Source: Botryosphaeria dothidea
Lineage: Eukaryota > Ascomycota > Dothideomycetes > Botryosphaeriales > Botryosphaeriaceae
Assembly: GCA_011503125.2 (NCBI GenBank)
Contig: WWBZ02000073.1
Coordinates: 1,240,001 to 1,304,000 of the forward strand
Length of the DNA: 64,000 bases
Reading direction: 5' to 3'
Under the pieces are notes generated by a model. The model was not told the origin of the DNA. It saw only the letters and a program-made list of their open reading frames with translations, and searched no databases. This document shows, piece after piece, positions 31,897-42,325 of this stretch (its first letter is position 1; every line of letters begins with the position of its first letter). Made by a program: the position numbers and the translations under genes.

Positions 31897-33931
31897 ATGG
31901 ACACGCTCCCGGACGAGCTGATCCTCTACATTGCAACTTGCACGTAAACTCCCAAGCTCCTGAGCTTCCTCCGGCCCCGCGGGGGATTGGCATGAATACA
32001 CCGGCTAACAGTGCCGCTTAGATCTCGACCCCTTTGACATCATCAACCTGCACACTGTCTCCCGCCGCTTCCTCCGCATCTTCCGCGACGACAAGCTCTG
32101 GAAAGCAATATGCTACCAGCACTCCCGCGCCGAGGCTATCCGTCGCCGCCAGCAGCTGCTGTCACGAATGACCCCTCACATGGCCGAACTCGCCAATGCC
32201 ATGCAAGAGAGGACTGCCCCAGCCGTACACAATGAGAGTGCTCCGAATGCTGAAATGGTCGCACACCGCCTGGCTGTCGCCCAGCGCCAGCGCGCCTTCG
32301 CCAATTGGGACCCCTCATACCCTGGAGAGAAGATCAGCTTTTATGAGGAGTTTATCGCAAGGCATGCCCCAGTCCATATGAGCTGGGTGCAGCAAACATA
32401 CAGTCGTGTTGGCGACGACAAAGAGCCCGCAGAGGCGACTGGACTCGGAGTATACTACGACGAGGGCACGCAAATGGCCGACAAGATTTTCGCGCCATTG
32501 GATGACGGCAGCATATGCGTCTGGGATGTAAACCCACGGAAGAGGGAAGATGCCGACGAGAAGTGCGGAGCCATCATCGATAGGACCGATCCGGGACTGC
32601 TCACCGGCAATGCTCCCATCGCCGAGAGCAAGGCCATCATGACAGAGACGGGTGCGGTCGAGTGTGTGAGCATCGACCAGAGGCAGAACAAAGGTTACTT
32701 CGCCGTCTTAAATGTCCTAAAAGAGGTCGACCTCAGTACACTCCAGATAATCTCTGAATCAAAATATCCGTTCCCTATCACCACCTTGTCCGAGGCGAGG
32801 AATCCCACTCCGGTCACCGTCGGCACGAACATGAGCATCCATCTGCATGATCCACGCCAGCCACAGCCCACTGACGACTCAAGTCTTCCTGTTCGATGCG
32901 AACTAATTGCGGGAACCCCACCACAGAACAGCTTCAATGATGTTCTTCTTGGAAATGTACCGCGAAAGCATGCTGTACTCTCTCAGCCTGGTCCATTGTC
33001 TATCCTGCACCTACCTGATCGTGAATGGGACGGCAACGGCGATATCTGGGTAGCTGGTCGCTTCACAAGTCTTCTCAACTACGACAGACGCTTCTTCCCG
33101 CGCCTTCGGGGGACCGTCCACTCCGGGGCCCGCCTCTCATCAATGGCACTCATCCACCATCCATTCATCCCTCGCAATCTCGGATTCCACAGCGCGTATA
33201 TGGATAACACAGTCCACAAAGACCCATCAATCACCGGCCACACCATTGTCGCAGCCGGCGAATACAAGGGGAAGGGCTCCCTCGAACTCTTTGGTCTTTC
33301 CCCAGATCCCCGCCACACTATCCTTTCCAGCGACACCGGGTCTGCCGTCCGCAACCGCGGCGCCTGTATTCAGAACCGGCAGACGGCATCCTCTTCGAAG
33401 CTGCTCAGCGTATCGACGCACGGTGCCCGCTTGGTCTACAGTGACGGTGACGGTAATGTCAAATGGATGGAGCGCGATGGTTTTACGCCCATCCGCTCCT
33501 TTAATATCAACCCCGACAGGCCCCAGTCCAACTCATCTGAGACAAACCAACGCGATGGGCGTGCTGACTCGCCCTTCGATGTCGGTACTCTTTTCTCTGC
33601 GCCTACCCAGCAGCATGGCGAGGGTGACATCGTTCAAAAGCTCATGCCGACCCTGTGTCGCAGCACTGTCGATAGCGCTCACGGCGCCGGATTGAACAAG
33701 GACAACCTAGTCATCTGGACGGGCGATGGGCGTATCGGCCTTCTTGGCTTCGGTACGAGGTCGCTGTTCGAGCAGGGCGATTTTGAGGAGAAAGTGGAGA
33801 GTGCGGAGGAGGTGGCGAGGAGGAAGAGGGAGCAGGAGTATGGCCGGACTATGAGGAGGGCATTGGAGAGGCAGGCAGCGGATGTGAGATTTGTGAGAGG
33901 ATTGGGCTTGGGAAGGGGGAGCAGCTGGTGA
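31897..33931 (+). CDS. F-box protein with beta-propeller-like C-terminal region
   Basis: Two exons: 31897 to about 31939, and 32022-33931; about 650 aa. The start MDTLPDELILYIAT and the next exon DPFDIINLHTVSRRFLRIF and DDKLWKAICYQHSR form a classic F-box. The frame joins only if the intron starts at a GC dinucleotide (31940, TT/GCACGT), giving ILYIATYLDPFDIINL; the GT four bases later (31944) shifts frame into a stop. The acceptor is TTAG with CTAAC just upstream. If the first exon is wrong, ATG 32168 gives a 587-aa protein lacking the F-box. The C-terminal 550 residues have WD-like strands (DDGSICVWDVNPRK, MSIHLHDPRQPQ, LVYSDGDGNVKWMERDG), suggesting a degenerate propeller that would bind the substrate of an SCF ubiquitin ligase. 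The substrate is unknown. Confidence 0.75.
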
Positions 33932-34641
33932 GTGAGCGTGACAGGTTCCGGTGATTGCGCATCGACCGCAAATCTTGGTCGAAGCACTCAACTGGACCGG
34001 TTCGTTTCCCTACTCTTCATGCTTGGATGGTGATTAATTCACTCTCTTGCGTCTCTTTCACATCTCAGCGGACCTGGGATGCTGTGGCTTAGTGAGAGTT
34101 ATCACCTAAGCCGTAGACAGAACGTCTCAACGAACACGAACATACCCATACGACTGAAGGACCAGCAGACATAGATAGCTTACAATTTACATATTCATTA
34201 GGCACCAGTAGAGATCCCCGGCAAATCTTGCTGTGTTCGTACTAACGCGCGTCGCCAACACTAATGACTGCCGAGAAACTCAATTCGATCGCACGCGAAG
34301 ACCTACTCATTTCTCCCAAGCTCAGCTCTGCCCCTCGCAGCCACAATCGTCATACCCAACACGAACCAACCGTCACGTTTGCATACAAAGCCACGGCCTT
34401 GACGCTAACGCCCGCGCCGCTCACCCGCACCACTGTTGCGTCCATGGTGATTAGCGCTCGGACATCGCTCCTCTCTTCCCCCCGGTCCACACCGTCTCTC
34501 TTCCTGCCATCCATTCATCGCTCATCTCCCGCCCGTCCGCAATCCACCGATCGAAACACGCTACCGTATGGGGAAACTACCCGAGCATTTTCGCCGCGTG
34601 CCCCGAGGGCTGCGCAAAATAAACTTTCATGCGTCTCGGGC

Positions 34642-34680
<39 letters not shown>

Positions 34681-37600
34681 CTGGCGTCCTATGTACGGCG
34701 CTGATTCAGGAAACAGCAATACTAATGCACGACAGAGAACTGCATACACGCAGAGCTCGCCAACCACCAAAGCCGCGTCCAATCGGACCTGTTGGAGCTC
34801 CGTCCAGGCACAAGAAGGACGCAGATAAGGTTGGCGCATGCCCTGACACGAAGCTTTTTCAAGACTCTAAACGTCGAAAAAGCAAGGAAGGGGACACCGT
34901 TTCCTGGGAAAAAGAAACGTCAAGGTAAACAAACTCGGAAAAGGGTACAGAGCGCGGACGAATCAGGAGTGCAGTTGCCGGTGGGAAGGTACTGATTCAT
35001 GATGCATATCCGGAGCCGGCCGTCTTGTGGTGGGGGAGTCAAGCCTGTTGTCTTAAACTTGGGGGTAGCTTTGGATGATGTGCGCTATCCGAGAGTCAAA
35101 AAATTCGGTCGACATGACAGACGTCGAAGTACCCTGGAGGTACGAGAGATACACACAAGGGAAACCCTTGCGCAGCGAGGCAGGCGCACACTTGTGCGTA
35201 CCGGGGAAGTCGCAAGAGAGGTGTATCAGATATCATCACCAGCTTCGGCCTCCTTCGGTGGTTCTCAAACGGAACCCCGCGAGGATCCGTTTCACGCCCA
35301 CATGGGGCTTTCCCGGATTTCTCTGACGAGCGATTTTCGATTCGCGATCTCTTGCCTCTTTCTTGCTCGTTTCGAGTAGGGCAGAGAGAGGAACCGTTCG
35401 GCGGGCCGGCATTCCCGAGTCGTGTGTGAGAAAGAAAACCGGGATGTGGAGAGTAGGGAGAATGGTAGGCCGTCGAATCTAGACCAGAGGATTGCAGCAT
35501 GCAACACGCAGGAGTTAGGGAGGGAGGAGGGGAAATGTAGAGGGAGCTGCAAGCAAACGCTCCCGCGTCGTGCAGCCCGGACTCACCCGCCTCTAGACGC
35601 GAGCCGGCGCATTGCATTTCATGTATGTGCGTTGAAGCACACAGACAAAACCCCATGCACAGCTGCGTGTACGACGATTCCTGCCGAAAAAAAAAAAGAT
35701 TCACGGCGAGCCGTCCGAACCGGTCGAGGGAAGCGATGCATATGCAAGCTAGCTCGCCACGCGGCGCAGCAGCACATCATTGGGCGACTATGTTGGGAAG
35801 GAGGGAGGCGAACAGCCCAGGAAAATTGCCGGGGAGTGAACGGGTTTGCGGGTGGGGTTGGATTAGACAATCGTGATCTATCTATATCCAACAAAATAAT
35901 GCGGGGCACATCACTCTCTGTTTAATAGACGATGGCTCGAGTATGTACCTATACCACAAACCACCTTCACCTATAAGAGCACCATCTCGGCGGGTGTTCA
36001 AGAAAAAGCAACGAAGAAACTTAGAATCCGCCAGCGAACCTGCTGCAAGTGCGCCTTCAAAACATTTGAGTCGCGGAATAACGCCGACCATTGGCACTCT
36101 TTGCCTTTTTGATTTCCATGCACAGCCGGCTTTCGGGTTCCGCATATGGACTCGGAGGAGAGGAGAGGGACACAACGTCCGCTCCGCTATTTCCACATCC
36201 GGGAAGCAAACCAGAAGGAAGGACCGATTGTACCGAAGCAAAATGCCAACGGGAACAGCGGCACAAAGTCAATGTCGCATGAGCGAGATGCAAGATAGGA
36301 GAGACGGAGAGTAACGAGTCCTGATCATCAAACCCAAAGCAGACTGTGGTGTTGTTCGCGCTGTTTTGACATGCGGAGTGGAAGTCTGCTGGACGGAGAA
36401 ACAGCTTGACAAGGGCATGCGTCACCAGGCTTAGTGCCAAATTAGTACCCATACAACGAAGCAATCCACTCCCAGGAGTACGCACTCAGTCCTACAACCG
36501 ACCCGCATCTCCACCTGTCACGGCGTCAGACAACCATCGTCTAAACGGTAGTCATCATTGAGCAGGTCGCTAGATAGCTCAACCGCGCGTCCGGTTCTCG
36601 CGTATTTTCCTGGCCGCGCGCGCCCATTCGCCACCAAACGGTACCGTACCCTACACGCAGTCGCCGCCCAATGAACACGACCGGCCCAGACCCGGACTAA
36701 ACCCCAGCCACTCACGAGTTCCCAAAGCAAGGGGCGCACTCGTCTCCGACTGTGCCTGCCATGTAATCTTCGGCCGTAATCAACCGTGCTAGTTGACGCA
36801 TCGTTTGCGGTCTCGCCGGTAATGAAGCCCCCCGGACGCTTGCTCTCGATGGTACGCCAAGAAAAACGTCCGCGGCTCGTCGGATATGCTGGCCGTTCGG
36901 TACTAGTATTTCGGAAGAGAGGGGAAGGATCATCTAGCGTCGGGCCGGTTCAAACATCCGGGTGGCGTCCAAGTGACGGGCGTTACTTGGTCTTGAAATC
37001 GACATTCCATCCGAGTAGATCAATGGAGGATCGAAGTAGTTGCCACGGAAGCGATGGTGGTGGTCCAGCTGCGGTCTCAAATTTGTGAGTGTAAAATACT
37101 TCTGCGTTTGCGGTTGGGACTCGACGCATAAATCGGAAGCGGCCTGGCTTGATTATCAGTCATGGAAGCGCCGGAGTTGCTGAAAGGCAACCAAAACAAT
37201 GAGAGAGGGGAAAGATAATCCGCCGAATTGATTTTGTACTCTGTTTGAAGAGATAGAAAGAAGCAACTTTTTTGTTTTTCGACCCCGAATGGTAATAGAA
37301 ACAACTGAACGCCCGCCCAGAACTTTGAACTCAGAGGGAATAGCAAAAGCAGATTCTCATCCCAGTAACCCACGCCATATTTGTTTCGCAAAGAAAAAGG
37401 GGAGTTTAACAATAAACCGAGTGTAAAAGGTCGAACTCAGCCACGCCACAGAGGCAGTAGTCTTCTGGGGAGAAGAATCCTCGCAGAGAACAGCGGACAA
37501 GTCGAGAGGTATAGAGAGAAAGTAGAAATGACAGAATCCCGCTCCACGCTATGCTACTAACAATAGCCGAAGCCAAAATGCTTCCGCAAAGAGGAGCAAA

Positions 37601-37950
37601 CAAGAGAGGGGAGTCTGCTTGAAGCTGAAGGCGAAAAGAGAAGACTGCGTGTAATTACGGAGCCATTTCCTTTTCCATCCCTTCCTTTGAGAATCGAAGA
37701 TGAATCCAACCAGCCATTCTATGTGCAAACTTCATCTCAAAAAAAGAGAAAAAAAAAAGAAAAGAACAGGAAACCAAGTATTCTATAATCGATGAGGAAC
37801 GCTCTGTGTGAGCAATCCGGTGAGAACATCCGTAAAGCGTGGGGAATATGATTCGTAACACAGCTCGTCTCGCGATGCCGATGTCTTCGAAAGCGACGCG
37901 TCGCTCTAGTGGAATGTTGTCGTCGTATTATGCGAGTCAGGCGCGTGGGA
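33932..37950. other. 4-kb gene-poor spacer between convergent genes
   Basis: Both neighbours end here (F-box gene from the left, SFP1 from the right). It contains a (GA)n microsatellite, A-runs (about 35687-35697, 37740-37760) and many short frames without domains (for example ATG frames at 34264-34704). No transposon ends, long repeats or splice-linked frames were recognised. Confidence 0.5.
34644..34678 (+). repeat. (GA)n microsatellite
   Basis: About 35 bp of uninterrupted GA/AG dinucleotides (17 units). It produces Arg-Glu runs in overlapping frames, which are artefacts. Confidence 0.9.
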
Positions 37951-40375
37951 TCAGAACATGCCATCACCCATCCCTGCCATGCCCGCGCCAGCAACGTTGA
38001 CGTTCATGCCCTGCAGATTTTGCGCCACGTTGAGGAGGTTCATCGCGTTGAGCTTGAGCTCCGGGTTGCATGGCGGAGAGTGCGCACGGTGGTATTTGAG
38101 GCCGTTGAGGTTCTTGTACCGCTTGCCGCACGTCTCGCAACGGTACGGCTTTTCCTTCTCCATGCCGACGGTGCCAGGATAGGGCACGGAAGTCTCCGGA
38201 TCGACAATAGAGAAGGTGCCATCGGCGTTTTCCTTAAGCTGCTGGTTTTGGTGTCCGTGCTGTGCAGGAATCCGAGCGTCAGCTATGGAGATCATTGAAT
38301 TTTTTTGTGTCATCAGGAGCCATTTACTCACCTGCTTGTGGTACTTCAGACCGTTCTGGTTCTTGTAAGCCTTTTCGCATCCAATAACGGGGCACTTGAA
38401 CGGCTTGATCTCCTCGCCAGGAAAGATGCCACCGTTAGCCATGAGAATCTGCTGTGCGCGGAGCTGCTTGGCGAGCTCGCTGTCCGTGCCAAGCTTGCCC
38501 TGCCGAAGCGCGAACTGCAGCTGTTGTGGCGTCAGACCTCCGCCTTGCTTGCTGTACAATCGCTTGGCCGGTTGATCTATTGTTCCATCGAAGCCGTCGT
38601 ATCCATTGGCGTTGAAGCCCATGTTTCCGAAATCCATATTGTTGCCCTGCATCATCTGCGCATTCATGCCCATTGGCAAGCCGCCAAAATAGTTACCGAG
38701 GTCCTGGTCGAACTCGCCGGGAGTGCCCGGTACCGAGGAATCCGGCGTCTTCTGTGACTGGCCAGCAGCGCCGAGGGTCGGCGTATTTACAGACGAAACG
38801 GTAGGGTTATTCTGTAGAGGGAAGCCTGGATGGCTGGTGTTGGGCGTGGTCGGGGTAGACGTTCTGAAACCCTGGTTTTGGACATTATTCGCAAGATTAA
38901 TGTTCAACTGCGGCTGCCGGTCGTTGTTCTGACCGAACTGTGAGGGCTGCGAGTTGAATTGCTGCTGCGGAGCACCCATCGGAGTTTGAGGCCCGTCGTC
39001 CATTTCCATGTCTTCTAGCGTATCCATGTCCTGCACAGTCGACAGCTGGCTTTTGTTAAAGCCATTGCTGGTGAATTGCTGGTTCTGAAACTGTTGCGGC
39101 CGGAAACCATTCTGCTGGTTTGGTATTTGCTGGCTCTCAGCCTGCTGAGGGTTGATGCCGGGGGAAGAAATAGAATTCCTTCCGCCGTTGCTGAAACCGC
39201 CCTGTCCGGATATCGATGGCCTTTGCATGGTTGCCGACGGCGCTGCGTGGCATTCCTCAAAATGTTGCAGCAGCTCGTGCAGCGAATCAAGCGTAAGGCC
39301 GCAACAATTGAAATCCTTCATGAAATTGGCCTCCATCTTGGGCAAATACGACGAAGAATGGAATGAAGGCGAGCGACCGAATGTGTATGGCGACGTGCCA
39401 GCCATAACAATACTATCGAGTACCAATTAGCTATGAAATTATTCAGGAACGAGCGAATAGCAAGGGAGATGCTCGATGGGTGGCCTGTGGGTTGCGGATG
39501 ACGTAGCTAGCCAAGGGGCGGCACGGCTTGCGAGGCACTCAATTCAGGCGCACCCAGGCATTTTTCGAGTCGTCGGGGCTCCTCAAGCGGGTATGGACCA
39601 AGGGATTGTGTACATACTCGTCTCTGATCCAGCTGCCGACGGAAACACCGCCCCAGCTCATGCCGTTGAGCAGGCTGCCGGCAGTGGTGCTTTCTCGCCG
39701 GGGGCGATCCTTCATCGAAATGGGGCGAGCCCCAGTGCCGTAGTATGAGCCGACATGGCTGAGGGAGTCTTGCCGGCCGCCAACACTCAGACGACTCTCG
39801 TTGCCACTCCTCGGAGCCGAGGTCGGGGTGGCTATGGGCTGTGCGGCAGCGCCTTGGAGAGCGGCACTCAGGGTTGAGGTCTGATTCCGCGGCGAGGTCG
39901 AGTTCTGCCGGGCAGTGGTGATATCGACGGGTCCGTCGAGGGCCGCCATTTGTGCCGCACGTTGGGTTGGACGATGGTGCGGATGCGGTTGCAGGTCGGA
40001 CTCCTCCGGAGCTGGAGGCGAGGCGGGGAACAGCGGCACGGTACAGTCGCCGAGGTCGTCAAACAGAATGCCGCCGTCGAGCTCGAGCGGGTCAGAGTGG
40101 CGGGCTCGGTCTTGGTGGTCGTCGGGCTTGCGATGCCAGGAGAAATAGAGATCCTTCTCCTTCTTGGGACGCCCAAAGGCGGGCTCGAGGTGGCGGAAGA
40201 CGGGAGTGGTGATAGGAGAGGGGTCGAGAGTGCTCTCGCGGTCGTGGTCGGTAGTGAAGGAGTTGGGGGAGTTGGAGAGAGGAGGCGGCGTCTGTGAGGA
40301 AGCCAGTTTCTCGGTGGAGCGGCGAGCGGTTATGTCAATCGGGACGCCAGGTGCGGCGGTGGGATCGGCCTCGAG
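37951..40375 (-). CDS. SFP1: SFP1-like C2H2 zinc-finger transcription factor
   Basis: Exons (minus): a 5' exon down to 39618, then 39412-38332, and 38259-37951. The intron 39413-39617 (GTATGT...CTAAT...GATAG) joins MSWGGVSVGSWIRD to DIVMAGTSPYTFGRSPSF, the junction usual in filamentous-fungal SFP1 homologs, followed by SSSYLPKMEANFMKDFNCCG. Two C2H2 fingers follow: FKCPVIGCEKAYKNQNGLKY and YRCETCGKRYKNLNGLKYHR. The middle is Gln/Asn-rich. SFP1 is a TOR/PKA-regulated nuclear activator of ribosome-biogenesis and growth genes in yeast. The 5' end is unresolved: the frame is coding-like up to TGA 40376-40378, but the first in-frame ATG is 39949 (MAALDGPVDITTAR); an upstream exon or non-AUG start is possible. 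From ATG 39949 the protein is about 574 aa. Confidence 0.85.
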
Positions 40376-42325
40376 TCAGTGGAGCCGGATCGAACCAAGC
40401 AGGCGGAAACGCGGCGCTTTACAGTGACAAGAAGGGAGCGCTGGCCAGCAAATTAACGGAGTGGATGCGCGATGGAGAGCGCGAAGGCGGCGGCGGCGGC
40501 GGCGGCCGTTAGTCAGGACGGCGGTGCACGGCGGGAAGAGTGAGTGGGCAGAGGGCGCTATGCGGACCGGTGGGCCAATCAGTGGTGGGCTGTGCGGCTG
40601 TGGGCGACGGCTGAGGACAGGGCAGGGCGGGTTGCGTGTCGTGTCGTGTCGCGAGCAATGGGGGCGGAATGGGGGCTACGGGGGCATGTGATGGCAGCAA
40701 GGCTGAAGCAGCAGTGAGATTTATCATTTGGGAGAGGGCGTCGCTGGGATTAAAGCGATGCCCGCAGGCCGGGATGCCGTGAGTTGGTCGAGCGCGGCGC
40801 GGCGGCCAGGCATCGGCGCGTCTGCCGGGGGTTTCCTGCACGAGGCCGGGCGTGAAGGGCTTCTGGAAGAGACTTCGAGCCATACCCCACAAGCCCACGC
40901 GCTGCTGTGCGGTGGATCGCGCAACGGCGTGGTCGCGGGCTGCGTGCGACGCTGGCTGGGCATGATGCGTGGGCAGCTCGTCGCTCGCAGGCGCCCCTCG
41001 CTTCGCGCCGCTGCTGCTGCCTATGATTTCATCGGCTGCCGGCGACTGACTCTGCCCGGCTGCACGCATGCGGTGCTGGAGGAACCACACTAGTTACGTC
41101 GCCCGCCCCAGCGAAGACCCTGAGCGCCCACAGCGTCTCGGTCGTCTCTCGCTCACGCGCGGTGCGGCCGCTGGCTGAAACGGCGTCGCGGCCAGTGCGC
41201 GCGCCTCGGGGTTCGTTCCTTGCTGAAGCCTGCCCCGCTGCGCGCGCGGGCGGCTTCCGCAGAGCTGTCAGAGCAGGCGCCTGCTTTCCCCAGAGGAGGA
41301 GGGCGTCCAGCGAGGGCTCTGTGCTCTGCCAGCGCTGCGCTGCGCATGGCGCAATTGCCTCGACGAACCTTCTTTTGCTGGTTCCTGCAGCCTGCGCCCT
41401 GCGACTGGCGCCCTGCTCATCTACGCCGTGGGCCGCTCCGGCGGCCGCTCTCCAGCACGCGGCCGGCCACCAGAGCTGGCGTCGATCGCCAATGCGGCGT
41501 GCGAGTCCATGATCTGCTCCTGATGCCGCCCGGCGCGCTGTGTCACGCAGCAGTAGGGCCGCCGCCTGCCCACCGACCCTCCGCACCGAGTTCCAATTTC
41601 CATAGAGCCACCGCCCGCCGCCTACGGCCCTCGTTGGGGAATGCTGTAGCGAGGCCGTGCCAATCCGCATAAGCCTGTACAATAGCCGCCGTCGTGTCGC
41701 GAGACGGGCATGCAGTAGTTGCACGGCGGTCAGGGTGTGGAACAGCCACATCCCAGTCTATTGTCCACACTAAACATCGTGCACGTGCTTATATCCCACA
41801 CCGGCGTCTAGTCTTAGCTGCTTGATTACTGATTCTGCATTGTCATCTAGAGCCTCATTGCCCAAAGTCTTCAGCCTCCGGGAGCAAATAGATAAAAACG
41901 GCCGCCCACCGCCCCGCGGCCGCCTCGTGGGGCCAAACAGCCGCCTCAAGCTGCCGTCCGGCTATAACGCAATGCGCGGCAGCCCACCAAGTCCCTGAAA
42001 AAAGTGACCCTGGCGCCGGCCCTATCCAAGGGACTGACGGGTTCCGTAGAGATCCAGCCCAGCCCAGTCCAAAGCCCACGCCCAACAATGACGCAGAGCC
42101 TCCTTGTGGCCCCAACCTCCCAACCGTCCAGCCATCCATGTTTCCATTTTGGGCTGCTAGCCTCCCTCTGCCAATACGAATACCACCGCATCAAGATCAA
42201 GACGGCAGAAAGCTGGGTAGTGGAGTATTGCGTAATGGTGCTGGCTTTTCGTATCCGGTTGAATACCGCACCTCCCCACGTATGCACCCTGGTAGCTCTA
42301 CCTCCCTCCTGGAATCTTGACCTCA
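40376..42325. other. SFP1 upstream region and DUS3 3' region
   Basis: 1.95 kb, GC-rich, between two minus-strand genes. It should contain the SFP1 promoter and possibly its missing first exon. A direct GTGTC triplication lies at about 40637-40653. The long minus-strand frame at 41029-41751 has Arg/Ala/Pro bias typical of GC-rich non-coding DNA and no domain. No gene called. Confidence 0.45.
40486..40506 (+). repeat. (GGC)7 trinucleotide repeat
   Basis: Seven GGC units about 110 bp upstream of the open 5' exon of SFP1, so probably in its leader or promoter. On the transcribed (minus) strand it reads GCC repeats. Confidence 0.85.

Noticed and set aside
34264..34704. ATG frame of 146 codons ending in an Arg-Glu run
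   Set aside because: The Arg-Glu run is the (GA)n microsatellite; the rest is low-complexity Ser/Thr/Pro with no domain.
40387..40398. GGTTCGATCC word on the minus strand resembling a tRNA B box
   Set aside because: The flanking bases do not pair as a T arm and no anticodon or acceptor stem can be built.
41029..41751. 240-codon minus-strand frame
   Set aside because: Same GC-driven composition, no domain, and competing frames on the opposite strand.
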